The notes beneath the pieces are model-generated. The model saw only the letters and a program-made list of their open reading frames with translations. It did not search any database and was not told the DNA's origin. This document shows, in pieces, positions 1 to 10,680 of a stretch of DNA of 64,000 nucleotides. Numbering within the stretch: position 1 is the stretch's first letter; every line of letters begins with the position of its first letter. The stretch lies in NCBI GenBank assembly GCA_964020155.1, contig OZ026552.1:1121001-1185000 (forward strand). The letters run 5' to 3'. A program made the translations under genes and the position numbers. This DNA comes from Chondrilla cf. caribensis. Lineage: Eukaryota; Porifera; Demospongiae; Chondrillida; Chondrillidae.

Positions 1-350
1 GAGGTATATATATAAGGTTGTGCAGTAATAATACATGTATAATAATAATATTTTATGTACACACATCCACATAAATCCCTTTAGTACACATGAATACAAA
101 TATACACTGTCAGATAACACTGAATACAACGATATATGACATTGTCTTTTACAATTATACTAATATGAGCTCCACCCACCCCTCATTAAATTTTACTAAT
201 AGTAGTTTGTACATATGAACATATCCACACTTACATATGTATGTATTGTGTACAAAAGTAAAATTTAATACTAACATATTGTATCTACGTATAACAAACT
301 CAATGTAATATTATCATTACAATTGTATCTTTTATATGTATAAATAAGTC
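1..350. repeat. Segmental repeat block, direct copy of 14284-14745 and 37205-37530
   Basis: AT-rich non-coding block whose opening (AGGTTGTGCARTAATAATAC and the following CCACATAAATCCCTTTAGTAC) recurs nearly base for base at about 14290 and 37212, in the same orientation. In the other two places it follows a relic of the NHL coding 3' end, so it is flanking sequence of a TRIM-NHL copy. No coding potential was seen. Orientation switches just after this block. Confidence 0.8.
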
Positions 351-369
351 CAATGAGACACGTAGAAAC

Positions 370-683
370 ATTGTTGCGTTGCAGGTTATTACAAAAATAG
401 CATAATAGTATATGTACATTGCTTATTGCACAAATGCACACACTACACACAAGCCATGTTCTTCAACATCTCCTTGTTGACAGAAGTACTTAGATTCACA
501 GGTCTTGTTCCTTTTGCTGCTTTCTTCTTTACCTTCTTCAAGGCGTTCATCTGGTTCTTCACAATTCTTATGTGGTCCTCTTTGCCCCTCATCTTGTCTG
601 CTACAGCCTCCAGTTCCTCACTGTTCACTGTCCTCGGTGACTGCTGATGATGGTACAACTCACTCACTATTCTCTGATGCTCA
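370..683 (-). pseudogene. CEP57: CEP57-like last exon, inverted relic
   Basis: Reverse-complement copy of the terminal CEP57-like exon. The acceptor TTTTTGTGCAG reads on the minus strand just above 683, followed by the frame beginning EHQRIVSELYHHQQSPRTVN and running to a stop at about 443. It breaks after NKEMLKNMA, so the conserved C-terminus of intact copies (NLNLLRNAKDLQ...DLWWD) is missing. Beyond it, 370-430 is the reverse complement of 13755-13820, which lies downstream of the intact copy at 13011-13371. The block is therefore inverted relative to the rest of the window and not expected to make a functional product. Confidence 0.8.
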
Positions 684-749
684 CTGCACAAAAAGAAGGG
701 AACTTCCCATTAGCATCAAATCATATGTACACATTCATAAGTATGTTGA

Positions 750-1085
750 TATGTGCCTAGTGCAGTAGCCATCTCACCTGACGGGGACATGTACATTACT
801 GACGACAACCATCGTGTACAAGTATTCGGTCCGGACGATGTATTCCAAAGAGAGTTTGGTAAAGGGCAACTCGACTATCCTCATGACATTCTCATCACTG
901 CTGATGGTCATGTGTTAGATGCTAACCTTAGTAACAATCGTGTTGTCATCTTCAATACAACAGGACAGCTAATTCACAGTTTTCAAGTTGGCTCTATACC
1001 TTGTGGTCTAGCAATTGACCACAATGGAGACCTTCTTGTTACACTTTATGGTGACAAACAAGCAAAGTAGCTGTATTTTGAGGGC
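750..1085 (+). pseudogene. TRIM-NHL 3' relic, last three NHL blades, inverted
   Basis: This is the only NHL-coding stretch on the plus strand. It encodes the last three propeller blades (motifs AISPDGDMYITDDNHRVQVF, GKGQLDYPHDILITADGHVL, GLAIDHNGDLLVTLYGDKQ). Intact paralogues end DKQVAIF; here a small insertion near 1062 changes the frame and gives DKQAK-stop. There is no RING, B-box or start, and upstream it runs straight into the antisense CEP57-like exon. The same NHL/CEP57 junction occurs in opposite orientation at 15365. Variable blade positions (DYPHD, SIPCG) differ from every intact copy, so it is a remnant of a separate family member. Confidence 0.85.
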
Positions 1086-1146
1086 TTTTGTATTTTATTC
1101 ATTATATTAGAGTAATGGCTATGTGATATATGTGTAGCTAGCTACG

Positions 1147-2965
1147 TGCATACGAAAAGGGCCTTTAGCGATTCTTTGTCGAATGCGCGTTTTTGGTATT
1201 GTTCGATAGCCTATTCGGCCCACACTGCAGACGATGGCGCTATTATTTAGATCATAGGAGGGACTATTTATGCGCTACAGGTCTTTGTTTGAGTCCCTCT
1301 GCGCAACATTATAACGGATAACAGGCTCATTTCCGTTTTTGGCACTGGATCCGTATACTGAAGATGTCATCCACGCTGACCAATGGAAACTCATGACGTC
1401 ATTCAAGGCGAATCCGCATTCAAGCACGGCCCACGGGCGTTTCACACGGGAAACTTAGTTTTCTCGCGAGGAATATTTCGAGTAGCTTATCAGCACGTGG
1501 AGGCGTGGCAACGTATACTGCCTCATAGAAAAAGTCGAATTTCAAGGTAAGACTACACAAACCCACCAGTTTTGTGGACATTTTTGAATATCGTGCGATG
1601 ATTATCAAAGTAAGTACTCTCTATTTTAGTTGTTGTTGTGTTGCTGTTATTTTTTTGGAAGTGGGTTTCTGCCAATACAATTTATGTACCGTTTTTTCGT
1701 TCTTTGTATTAGGTGTCTAGGAAATCGTCAAATTTTGGACGTTTTTGCTTTAATTTTATTTGGACAGATGTATATGACGTACTTTGTATATTTTCGGTGA
1801 ATAAATGTCCATGACTCGTGATCATTGGCACGACATGTTCCGCAGATGGCCTTGAGTAGGATCTCGTCGTCGTCGGCAGTGTGGTGGCGGTTGTAGGATT
1901 CCTCTGCTTCCTCAAATTCATCCTCCAATCTTTCAAGAACGTTCGCGAACGACAAACGAGACATAACGATCCGTATTTACTAAACTAAAACGACGTACGA
2001 ATTTAGGAAAACTTCGAGAGAAAGAGAAAACGATAACGATGCTAGAACGACAAACAAAGGTGAGTCTATAATCATAATTATTAGTGTAGAACACATACAT
2101 AATAACAATAATTAGTATAGTGCAAAACAGACATTCCTGCTAGCTCCCAGCTGCAGTGCTTGTGCAATTCCTGTAGTATACGAAATAAAAAACAACATGT
2201 AGCTAACAAATTTAAACTACATTCCGTAGTTATGTACAGTTGAGCATTGACTATACCAAATCAAAGGCATGAGCTAATTTTTTTATTATAATAATATAGA
2301 TAGAAAGCATTATGGGGATTTTGAAAAAAATCATTCAGTGTACCACAAAAAAATAACAGCAGCTCAAACGATATATCAAACAAAGGGAGAGAATGTGCGC
2401 TAACCTTCTCTTGATATCCCTAGTTCGTCAAAACTGGTGGAGTCCGTGAATGAAGCATTTTCTGAAAACGGATAATCATCGAATTCTCCACGAATCAGAT
2501 AAGGATTGGCTTCCGCAGTGGGAATACGATACAACACGAAGTTTTCCTACCACAGAGATATTCAAAACGATGAAGAAAGGCATACGTAGCCATTAAAAGA
2601 TTTAAAGAATAAGTACGACTAGACCTCGTGAGCCATGTTCGTTTGCGCATGCGCAAAACTAAGTTTCCAAACTCGAGACTTTGAAACGCCCGTGGGCCAA
2701 GATGGAACCGCATAACTCCGTATAATTTAAAATGGCGACTCTGAACGTTTGACGAAAATGCTTCGTTCTCGAAATGTACGAATCGTATCGACACGAAGCT
2801 TTCAGAACTTATTCTTTATCATTATATGAGCAATTTGATCGAATAAAACGAAAACCAAAATGGCGGATCAAGGGTCGGCTACGCCAGACCATAGACACTG
2901 GTTATGTAATGTAGTGTCTATGGCCAGACTAGGCTAAGGGCCCTTTTCGCTTGCACGCTCACATA
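1147..2965. mobile_element. 1.8-kb insertion with imperfect terminal inverted repeats
   Basis: The left end (GTGCATACGAAAAGGGCC) and the reverse complement of the right end (GTGCAAGCGAAAAGGGCC) form imperfect terminal inverted repeats. An empty site exists in the paralogous block near 14985-15000, where sequence matching 1075-1146 runs directly into sequence matching 2966-3250 (reverse complement). The interior is richer in GC than its surroundings and is not repeated elsewhere in the window. It holds two modest minus-strand frames (1728-1964 and 2495-2794), neither of which I recognise. A hairpin around CCATAGACAC...GTGTCTATGG lies at about 2889-2923. Probably a non-autonomous or decayed DNA transposon; superfamily not assignable. 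Confidence 0.65.
1728..1964 (-). CDS. Unrecognised small ORF inside the 1.8-kb insertion
   Basis: A 78-codon minus-strand frame from an ATG (MSRLSFANVLERLEDEFEEA...). The N-terminal half is strongly acidic and likely helical, followed by a segment with CGTC and a basic tail. It lies inside an insertion with inverted repeat ends, so it could be a remnant of a transposase first exon. I recognise no domain. No intact continuation was found to the left, so it is either short or broken. Confidence 0.25.
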   Translation of the reverse strand: MSRLSFANVLERLEDEFEEAEESYNRHHTADDDEILLKAICGTCRANDHESWTFIHRKYTKYVIYICPNKIKAKTSKI

Positions 2966-3420
2966 TAGCTAATATATAATGACAGCCAAATTGTAAATAA
3001 TTTTATACTACATAGAAATAATTGCAATATGATAATGCTATATAGTATTATAATATATATTATTAATACAATTCATAGTTTTAGTGCTTGCATATAATTG
3101 ATAATATTAAGGTAATATTATGACTGTAAATATGCACATACGACACATAATTTGTGCATACGTACACATGTACGTAGGCACTGTACTAATACTGTGTACA
3201 AGTGTACAGAACAGCACAACTAATATGAGAAGCCTGTATGTATGTACGCACATGATGAATTAATTGAGTTTCTTACTGAAGTGTCTGCAAATAAGGTTCC
3301 TTTGCAGGCATGTAGAAATTTGCAAGAAATGTCGCGTTTTTATTTTTGCGAAATTCGCGAACACAAAGTCCCGCGAAAATTTTAGCCATTAGGGTATGTA
3401 AATATTATATATACATTACA
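2966..3420. repeat. Inverted copy of 14761-15000 (TRIM-NHL 3' flank)
   Basis: Reads as the reverse complement of 14761-15000 (shared words such as GACAGCCAAATTG and ACACATAATTTGTGCATACG) and of part of 37551-37690 (the TTGCGAAATTCGCG stretch). It completes the inverted segment that starts near 370. No coding potential seen. Confidence 0.7.
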
Positions 3421-3540
3421 TAAATAATTACCGAAATTATTATAATACATGTACACAATATTACACAATTATATGATATGCTCTATAACGTTAAATTACA
3501 TTAAGTTTAATACATTGTATAATTTAGAATAATTATACAA

Positions 3541-3779
3541 TTATAGCATCCGTTACCATAGAAACAGTACTATTATACAGCAATTTTATAATGTATAAAG
3601 CACTAGCAACAGTATAAAGCGTTAGCAACGGATGCTATAATGGTTAAGACACGGACACTCAGGCATTATGACATATAAAATACACTCGCCCTTGGGCGCT
3701 TCGCGCCCTCGGGACTCGGTATTTTATATGTCATAATGCCCTCGTGCCCATGTCTTAACCACTAAATAGCATCTATAAT
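3541..3779. mobile_element. Fold-back element with a long perfect-looking hairpin
   Basis: The core 3642-3760 is a near-palindrome. GGTTAAGACACGG and ATTATGACATATAAAATAC on the left arm match the reverse complement of the right arm, around a loop of CGCCCTTGGGCGCTTCGCGC. Outer arms TATAGCATCCGTTACC and the sequence ending TAGCATCTATAA are also inverted copies. No coding capacity. The form fits a MITE or fold-back element. Other copies were not found in the window. Confidence 0.6.
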
Positions 3780-3897
3780 ATTATTATTATAAGTATTATA
3801 ATATATAATATAATAAGTACACATTTCACTGCAACATATTAATTCTATATCTCATGCACAAAAAAGGGTTGCTACAGTGAATGAAATACAAAATCCC

Positions 3898-6231
3898 TCA
3901 AAATATAGCTACTTTTTTGTCACTGTACAGTGTAACAAGAAGATTTCCACTGTGGTCAACTGCTAGACCAAAAGGTCCTGAGCCAATTTGAAAACTGTGA
4001 ATGACCTGTCCTGTTTTATTGAAGATGACAACACGATTGTTAACACTGTCAGCAACTAACACATGACCATCAGGAGTGAGGAGGATGTCAAGAGGATAGT
4101 TGAGTTGCCCTTTACCGAACTCTCTTTGGAATACACCGTCTGGACTGAATACTTGGACACGATGGTTGCGGTGGACAGTGACGTACATGTCCCCATCAGG
4201 TGAGATGGCTACTGCACCAGGGTAGTTGAACTGTCCAGGACCACTACCTCGTGATCCAATGGTACGTATGAGCTGACCCTCCAGGGTGAAGATGGATATC
4301 CTGTGGTTCCCAGTGTCTGCAACATAAACTTGTTTGTTGTTCACTGTCACTCCCCAGGGATTGGAAAGGTGACCAACACCAAAGTGTTTAACAAAGGTTC
4401 CATCCGTTTTGAACATTTCAATACGATGGTTATCACGATTACAAACATACACCAGTCCATCAGCATCTACAGCTATACCAATAGGAAAGTTTAGCTGTCC
4501 ATTTCCACTTCCTTGTTGACCAAATGATCTGATGTGCTTCCTCTGCTCATCAAACACATGAATCTGATGGGTGTTGCTGTCGGCAATGAATGTGTGGCCA
4601 TTTGGAGCTACTGCAATACCCCAAGGACCACCTGGCTGTTGGGGGAAGTTGAGATGTCCCTTGTTTGCTCCGAGTTCTGCAATATTCTTATTGAGCTTGA
4701 CTGGTTTTGGCTTTGGTAGGAAGTTCACTCCAAACGGACTACCTCTAACATCACTCCCGTTCACTAGAATGGACAGATCACATTCTCCTTGGTATGTGAT
4801 AGGGAAGGATAAAGTGTACTGTCCGTTCTCATCATCCACTACCCTCGCTTTGATGGCTGGACCTGGGATGGGGGACTTGGGACGAAGGAATACATCAACG
4901 TTATCACCTCCTCTTGTACATCGGATGTTCTTGCTGTCGAATGTGTTCATTGTCAGTGTTATCGGGTCAGATCCATTTGATCGTACAGTCTCTGGTTTCG
5001 GCTCCACTGTACAGTTGACAGGACAGGCTCCGTCTTCTACAACACCAAATTCTCTGATTGACTTCAAAAGGACATCTTGGTTGGTGGGGTCAAAGGTCAC
5101 CACCTGAGACACTGTGTGCTCAAACTCTTCCTGACACCATTTTGAGGTGAGAACGGATTGTTGTGTTTGGACCAGATCCTTACTAGCTATCACATCGTGA
5201 CTGCTACCACTGGTGAGGAGAAACTGAAGGGAGGATTGAGTGTTTGCCGACATCTCCTTTTCCCTCTTAGCGGCTGTGACCTTAGAACTGATGGTACGTT
5301 TCTTCTCTTCTGCTGTAGCTATAACCTGTCTACAAAGTTCCTCCTTCCTCTCATCCACAACCTGATGGATGTTCTGGATGGCTGTGTTGATATCATGGAG
5401 TGCGGCCTCTTTCATCTCGTCCACAGTTCTGATCTGAGTCTGGAACTTCTTCTCGATCTTCTGGTACTTCCTCTCATAACAGACGGCAGTCTGATGAATG
5501 ATCTTCACAGACTGTGTGTGACGATGGGACACACTAGCATCAAGAAACACTGGAACGTGTGAGGATTTGCGGTCTATGGCACATGCTTGACACATGAGTG
5601 CATTACACTGTTCACAGCAATACTCGAGAATCTTCCCATTGTGTTGGGGACAGGTACTGGGTGTGGTGGTCTTTGAGAAGAAAACCCCATGTTCTCGAGG
5701 ATTGAGGGAGCGGACTTCATCCAGAGGTTTCATGGTGTGAGGACCAATCAGATAAGCCAATGCTTTGTGACTGTCCCGGCAGTGAGGACACAGGTACATC
5801 GAACATTCAACACAGAACACAACAGAAGGTTCATTTTCAGTCTGGCATGCCTTGTTCCCACAGGGAACAGTGCTTCTTTGAAGCTGTTCAGCTACTTTCA
5901 TTCCCTCGATATACCGAGCTAGGGGACCGTTTGGTACAGGAACACAACGTAGGCTGTCCACTCTACACTCACTCTCCAACACCTTCCTGTCGTTACAGTG
6001 AGTGGATGTGTCTCCACATTGGGTGCACTTCAGTCGGCCATCTTTCACTTCCAAATTAGGAAGACAATCCTTGCACACTGAGTGTAGACAGCACAACAGA
6101 TAAGGATTGTTCAGTTCTCTCTTGCAGTGACCACATGTCACATCAGGTTCAACGACGACTGGTTCTTGTTCTACTTGGCATGACGACTTGTCCTGTGAGG
6201 ACTGATTAGGTGGAACTGGACCTTCAGCCAT
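3898..6231 (-). CDS. TRIM-NHL protein, copy 1 (RING, two B-boxes, coiled coil, filamin, six NHL blades)
   Basis: One open coding exon of 777 aa. Domain order, numbered from the ATG at 6231: C3HC4 RING at about 33-72 (CGHCKRELN...CCLHSVCKDC...CTQCGD), B-box 1 at about 124-165 (PCGNKACQ...FCVECSMYLCPHC), B-box 2 at about 194-240 (CPQHNGKILEYCCEQCNALMCQAC), coiled coil at about 250-340, filamin-type Ig domain at about 400-495, then six NHL blades to the C-terminal KKVAIF. This is the TRIM2/TRIM3/TRIM71 architecture; relatives are E3 ubiquitin ligases whose NHL propeller binds RNA or protein partners. The ATG (MAEGPVP) is chosen because the frame above it starts only with TTG and crosses a splice acceptor (TATATTTCAG). 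B-box 1 is the QTENEPSVVF type shared only with copy 2. Blade-tip residues (NYPGA, VHRNH, NYPLD) are copy-specific. Confidence 0.93.
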   Translation of the reverse strand: MAEGPVPPNQSSQDKSSCQVEQEPVVVEPDVTCGHCKRELNNPYLLCCLHSVCKDCLPNLEVKDGRLKCTQCGDTSTHCNDRKVLESECRVDSLRCVPVPNGPLARYIEGMKVAEQLQRSTVPCGNKACQTENEPSVVFCVECSMYLCPHCRDSHKALAYLIGPHTMKPLDEVRSLNPREHGVFFSKTTTPSTCPQHNGKILEYCCEQCNALMCQACAIDRKSSHVPVFLDASVSHRHTQSVKIIHQTAVCYERKYQKIEKKFQTQIRTVDEMKEAALHDINTAIQNIHQVVDERKEELCRQVIATAEEKKRTISSKVTAAKREKEMSANTQSSLQFLLTSGSSHDVIASKDLVQTQQSVLTSKWCQEEFEHTVSQVVTFDPTNQDVLLKSIREFGVVEDGACPVNCTVEPKPETVRSNGSDPITLTMNTFDSKNIRCTRGGDNVDVFLRPKSPIPGPAIKARVVDDENGQYTLSFPITYQGECDLSILVNGSDVRGSPFGVNFLPKPKPVKLNKNIAELGANKGHLNFPQQPGGPWGIAVAPNGHTFIADSNTHQIHVFDEQRKHIRSFGQQGSGNGQLNFPIGIAVDADGLVYVCNRDNHRIEMFKTDGTFVKHFGVGHLSNPWGVTVNNKQVYVADTGNHRISIFTLEGQLIRTIGSRGSGPGQFNYPGAVAISPDGDMYVTVHRNHRVQVFSPDGVFQREFGKGQLNYPLDILLTPDGHVLVADSVNNRVVIFNKTGQVIHSFQIGSGPFGLAVDHSGNLLVTLYSDKKVAIF

Positions 6232-6246
6232 TTTACTTTCTTTACT

Positions 6247-6813
6247 CTGAAATATAGAGGAAGACAAATTTTACATTGGATGTTTCAATCGAGACCAATG
6301 ATATCAACACATAATGTATGTAAGTGAACGGACCTGATTGTGCTAGGGAATACATTGTCAAGGTGAACTTTAAAACTTTAATGGAAATACAACTTGTTGT
6401 AGCTATATGAATAAATTAATCATAAAATACCTACACTCAGTATTATGGTGTACAGCTATACAATCCTCACATTATCCATAGGAGTGACATTAACAGGATA
6501 TTGTACCAAGTGTACTGACAAGGATGCTCATGAAGTAGACAAGTTGTACCACAGGTTATGTAGTACGTGTAGTCTATGGTTGTACTGGTCAGACTACAAA
6601 ATAGTGTGTTTTCCACGCAATAACGTGTTAAAACAGGCAGGCAAATTGGTAAGGTAGCGCATTTCATTATTAATAATAATAGTGAACGTAAACACAATCT
6701 CAGTCCTACACAGAGACCAAGCATCGTACGATTTCGAGTGGACTGATCATGAAACGGTCTTTCCAAGCACGCAACTAACTAAGCATACATACGCGGTTCC
6801 AGGATAAACTTAC
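6247..6813 (-). other. 5'-UTR intron of TRIM-NHL copy 1 (class alpha)
   Basis: The minus-strand donor ACAAG|GTAAGT (boundary 6814/6813) and acceptor TATATTTCAG|AGTAAAG (boundary 6247/6246) bracket 567 bases and leave a 15-base leader before the ATG. The same two sites recur at every TRIM-NHL gene. The 3' part near the gene is the class alpha version (GAAGACAAATTTTAC...). A plus-strand stretch at 6443-6600 is conserved in the other introns. Confidence 0.7.
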
Positions 6814-6960
6814 CTTGTAAACGATTGGGAAAATTTCTCGCGAAATGTGTTACAATGTGAAAATGAAAAATTAGGGAACCAACGAAAATTCCTCCCAACG
6901 AACTCGTGGCTTCTCTGATCACGTGACACAATTCTGTGTCCTGCCCCCTACTATTATATA
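6814..6960 (-). promoter_or_regulatory. Promoter and non-coding first exon of TRIM-NHL copy 1, with E-box
   Basis: Just upstream of the conserved splice donor lies a block repeated at all TRIM-NHL genes: CACGTG E-box at 6920-6925 inside GATCACGTGACACA, then a C-rich GC-box-like stretch (CCTGCCCCCTAC) at about 6939-6950. No TATA box is clear. The transcription start is inferred to lie between the E-box and the donor. E-boxes of this form (TCACGTGA) are bound by bHLH-zip factors such as USF or MITF/TFE; that assignment is family knowledge. Confidence 0.55.
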
Positions 6961-7791
6961 CCAGCCACTAAATCCCAACTATGAATGTAATTTACATAAT
7001 GTAATGTAGAGAATCATAAGTGAAGTTCTTCTTTGATATTTCTACTTCAGGTTCATCTGGAGAAAGAAGAAAACACAATTCACAAGAATAATCTGAATAA
7101 GGCATATATTATGCATGTACATGTGCACACGCAACAACACATGCTCATTCGCACATGCACACAATACACCTTAGGGTGTACTGTTGTCATATATCCTTCA
7201 GTCTTTCACGATCCTCCATCATGCATGTGTAGACAAAGTTAACTCTTGTAAAACATGGTAAGAATGATCGAAAGGTATTCTTCAAACGACCTGTGATTCA
7301 TGCAATAACATAACACAACTGTGTGTCCTGTCCTCCACTGAACAAATCTTTACAATAATTAAAATTCCTAAAACTATGAGTGTAATTTGCACAATGTATA
7401 ATGGTGTAATAATGAAATAATCAGCAGTAATGTTCTACTTTGATACTTCTACTTCAACTCCATCTAGAGAAAGAAAAGAAGGCAGTTTACTACAGGAATT
7501 CGAGTGAAGCATTATGTACACATTCCCCACACAAACAAACCCCACCCACAAACATAGAAACAAACACATATACACACAAACTCACAAATACTCATATGCA
7601 TGCACGTACACACTCACTAAATACTCACAATTAAATTTCCCACGAATCATTTAACGTAATTTACATAATGGAATATACATGGACAATCAGTGAAGTTCTT
7701 CCATATTTTATCTACTTCAGCTTCAATTGGAAGAAGATGAGAAGGCAGTATAAAAGAATAATTTGAGTAGAACATGATGTGTATATCAATT

Positions 7792-8440
<649 letters not shown>

Positions 8441-9450
8441 CCCCCCCCTCATCCCACACTCCATGATCAACTTACATTGAAGTTTTAATGTATCACATGT
8501 ATTATTGGTGTAACTCTTACATACAGCATATATACATACATTTATTATTATTCAACTCTACATATGTATGTATTAATTACAACATGTGCCCATTATCGAT
8601 AAAGTACAGCTATTGCTTAGCTGATGGTACATCTGTATTTATCTTAATGGACATGAATATAAACACAATAGATATTCTTCCACATCAAGCACTTACAAAA
8701 CATGATATGCAATAGTTGGTTAATTGAGACTAGTCATTGGAATAATATTATTACAATGAGTATGTATGTACATAAATAACAATACTATTGGTATGAGACA
8801 AAGTACCCACAGTACAAGATGAACACAGCATAGTACAAACAGTAGGACTGTAAATATTTACCTAAACAACATGTAAACATGCATGTACACACTATCATAT
8901 GCTTCCTGATGTAGTTAGTGGTCGGTAGTGAGTGGATCCTGCCTCAGGTACAAGCTCCCAGATCAACTACTCTAGTGTCTGTACATGTTACACTGCAGCA
9001 CACGTACTTCACCAACCACACCTCTACACCAGCTGCTAGCTACAGCCCTCACTCCTCACTCGCTAGGATTGAACAACATTTTTCAGATTCACAGATTTTG
9101 TTATAGTTTTCCATTATATTTTTCTCACCTCCTCCCACTATCCTCACAACATTCCCATCAAATATGTAAACACATATGGATCCTATAAGCAAAAGGACAA
9201 TCACACACAATGGATTCATATTCTGGGGGTCTAGTTATAGCATCCTGGCTAAAGCCGTCCCCAGTTGAATTAAATTTCATATCTAAAACTCTTAGCTTAC
9301 ATATTACACCAAACTCACCTCTTGGGTCAAATGAGACATCTCATAGATGTTGACATAGCATGGTCTGGACACAGTCAGTACTACTGATCAGTTTACTGGG
9401 CATTATCAAAACTACTTCACAACTGGGGAGAAACACATTATTATTCAAAT
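8441..9450. other. Class alpha spacer, no gene recognised
   Basis: Matches 31126-32360 closely (for example GCTTCCTGATGTAGTTAGTG and CACCTCTACACCAGCTGCTA), apart from one insertion in the second copy. No conserved reading frame or family signature seen. The last part (9300-9420) is shared with all units (CTCACCTCTTGGGTCAAATG). Confidence 0.6.
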
Positions 9451-9454
9451 CAAA

Positions 9455-9612
9455 GAACAACAAATGTGATACAAAAAGGAAGCCTCGGACTCAGGGGTTA
9501 CGTGAGGTGACAAATAGTCACCGGGTGTTCACTGCCCTGGCAAGGTCTGGTCCCAATTCACGCAGGACGAAGTCTAGGGCATGATGGGACAAAAGTCAAA
9601 AAAAGAAAAAGG
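9455..9612. mobile_element. Candidate short insertion with A-rich tail
   Basis: The homologous stretch in the other units (for example 32360-32410) lacks about 150 bases found here, beginning near GGAAGCCTCGGACTCAGG and ending in an A-rich tail (GTCAAAAAAAGAAAAAGG). The tail suggests a SINE-like retroposon. No clear Pol III box was established, so this is tentative. Confidence 0.3.
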
Positions 9613-9869
9613 ATAGCATGAGAGGCATAGAAAGCTTGTTTCTACATTGTCGAGCATTATATTCGAGTTCAACAATTCAACATTTTTCACCTTCAACAAT
9701 TCTCTGTCTGCTCGCATCATAGGTGACGAGTGGAGTATAGATTCATACTTGTAAGTGACTACAAATAAGACCAGTAGCAATATCATAAGCTAGCTAGTAG
9801 CTATGCTCGCAGATGTACCGTTATGAACTGTCTTCCGGGAAAGTTACCACTAAAAGCACACAGTCTATC

Positions 9870-9990
9870 ACACATTTCTGATAAATTCTTCTCTTCAATC
9901 CATTCTCTCCAGATACGTACGGTGTCCCGTGACCACGAAGGACTTCTCTCGTGTTCTGTGGTAGTCGTCGGTCATTTTGGCCACAATAGG
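9870..9990 (-). pseudogene. Degenerate copy of the MTDDYHRT reading frame
   Basis: Minus-strand equivalent of the short frame that is open at 32560-32668 and 62336-62446. Here the start region reads GTGGTAGTCGTCGGTCAT on the plus strand as in other copies, but an extra GTAC near 9920 shifts the frame and the upstream leader is shortened. See the entry at 62336 for the intact form. Confidence 0.35.
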
Positions 9991-10288
9991 GACAGGAGGC
10001 GTGACCATTGAATAAGTAACGATGCATTAATTTTAACGGCTAATCTGCTTTATAGAGCTCATTGTCAGTGTTCGGATGTAATGGACGAATTGTTTGCAGG
10101 TTTTGTTTAGTGGGTTTTAGAACTTTGTTTGTATTGTAATTATCCCTTCCAACCCTTGTTGAAGTACATATCTTCACATTTAGTGCAAGTAGAGTCGGTA
10201 CCTCATGTACATTTGTGGCTGTCTCTGTTCCAAAGGTAGCTCATCTCAAATTTGTATTATTGTATGTTTAAACTCATCAATCTTCTCC

Positions 10289-10330
10289 ATTGTCTCCAGG
10301 CCACCACCAACTCCCACTGGGATAGCTAGA
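10289..10330 (+). pseudogene. CEP57: Fragment of a CEP57-like exon start
   Basis: CTCCAGGCCACCACCAACTCCCACT resembles the acceptor and first codons of the STTNSHSVVANMQK exon found at 12659, 25581, 35665 and 40674. Homology ends after about 40 bases. It shows that CEP57-like exons were shuffled to the left of the main copy. Confidence 0.4.
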
Positions 10331-10680
10331 GGTCAAGTGTATACTTACGTACACAGGTAGGTAGTAAACCAGAAGAATGTACATATGTAGTGCACAAGCT
10401 AACTACCTAAGGCAGTTCTACAGCACATGTCCATGTGCATTATAATATGATGATAATATGATGATATTATGATAAATTGATTGTGGCAAAAAACATGGCT
10501 GACAGGCGCGACCCAGAGTTAGCAACTAGCAAGTTCTACTGCAGTCATATGTACATGTACATTATAATATGTGTACTTGTGTGTCATATTTCTGTGATAG
10601 TGTATGCTGTTAGCTGGTGCATGTATTTGTGGTGTACATGTGACATCGTGTACTCGCTTGCTTGCTTTCATTTTGTGCAG

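Noticed and set aside
4571..5107. Long plus-strand frames opposite the TRIM-NHL genes (also at 17206, 27813, 41407, 48668)
   Set aside because: They are antisense shadows of the filamin/NHL coding region, have no family signature and simply follow the minus-strand codon pattern.
3898..6267. Longer TRIM-NHL proteins starting MSSS... or MSKMAEG / MSEMAEG
   Set aside because: The upstream initiators are TTG or GTG codons, not ATG, and they lie at or across a conserved splice acceptor. The ATG of MAEG/MADG is used for every copy.
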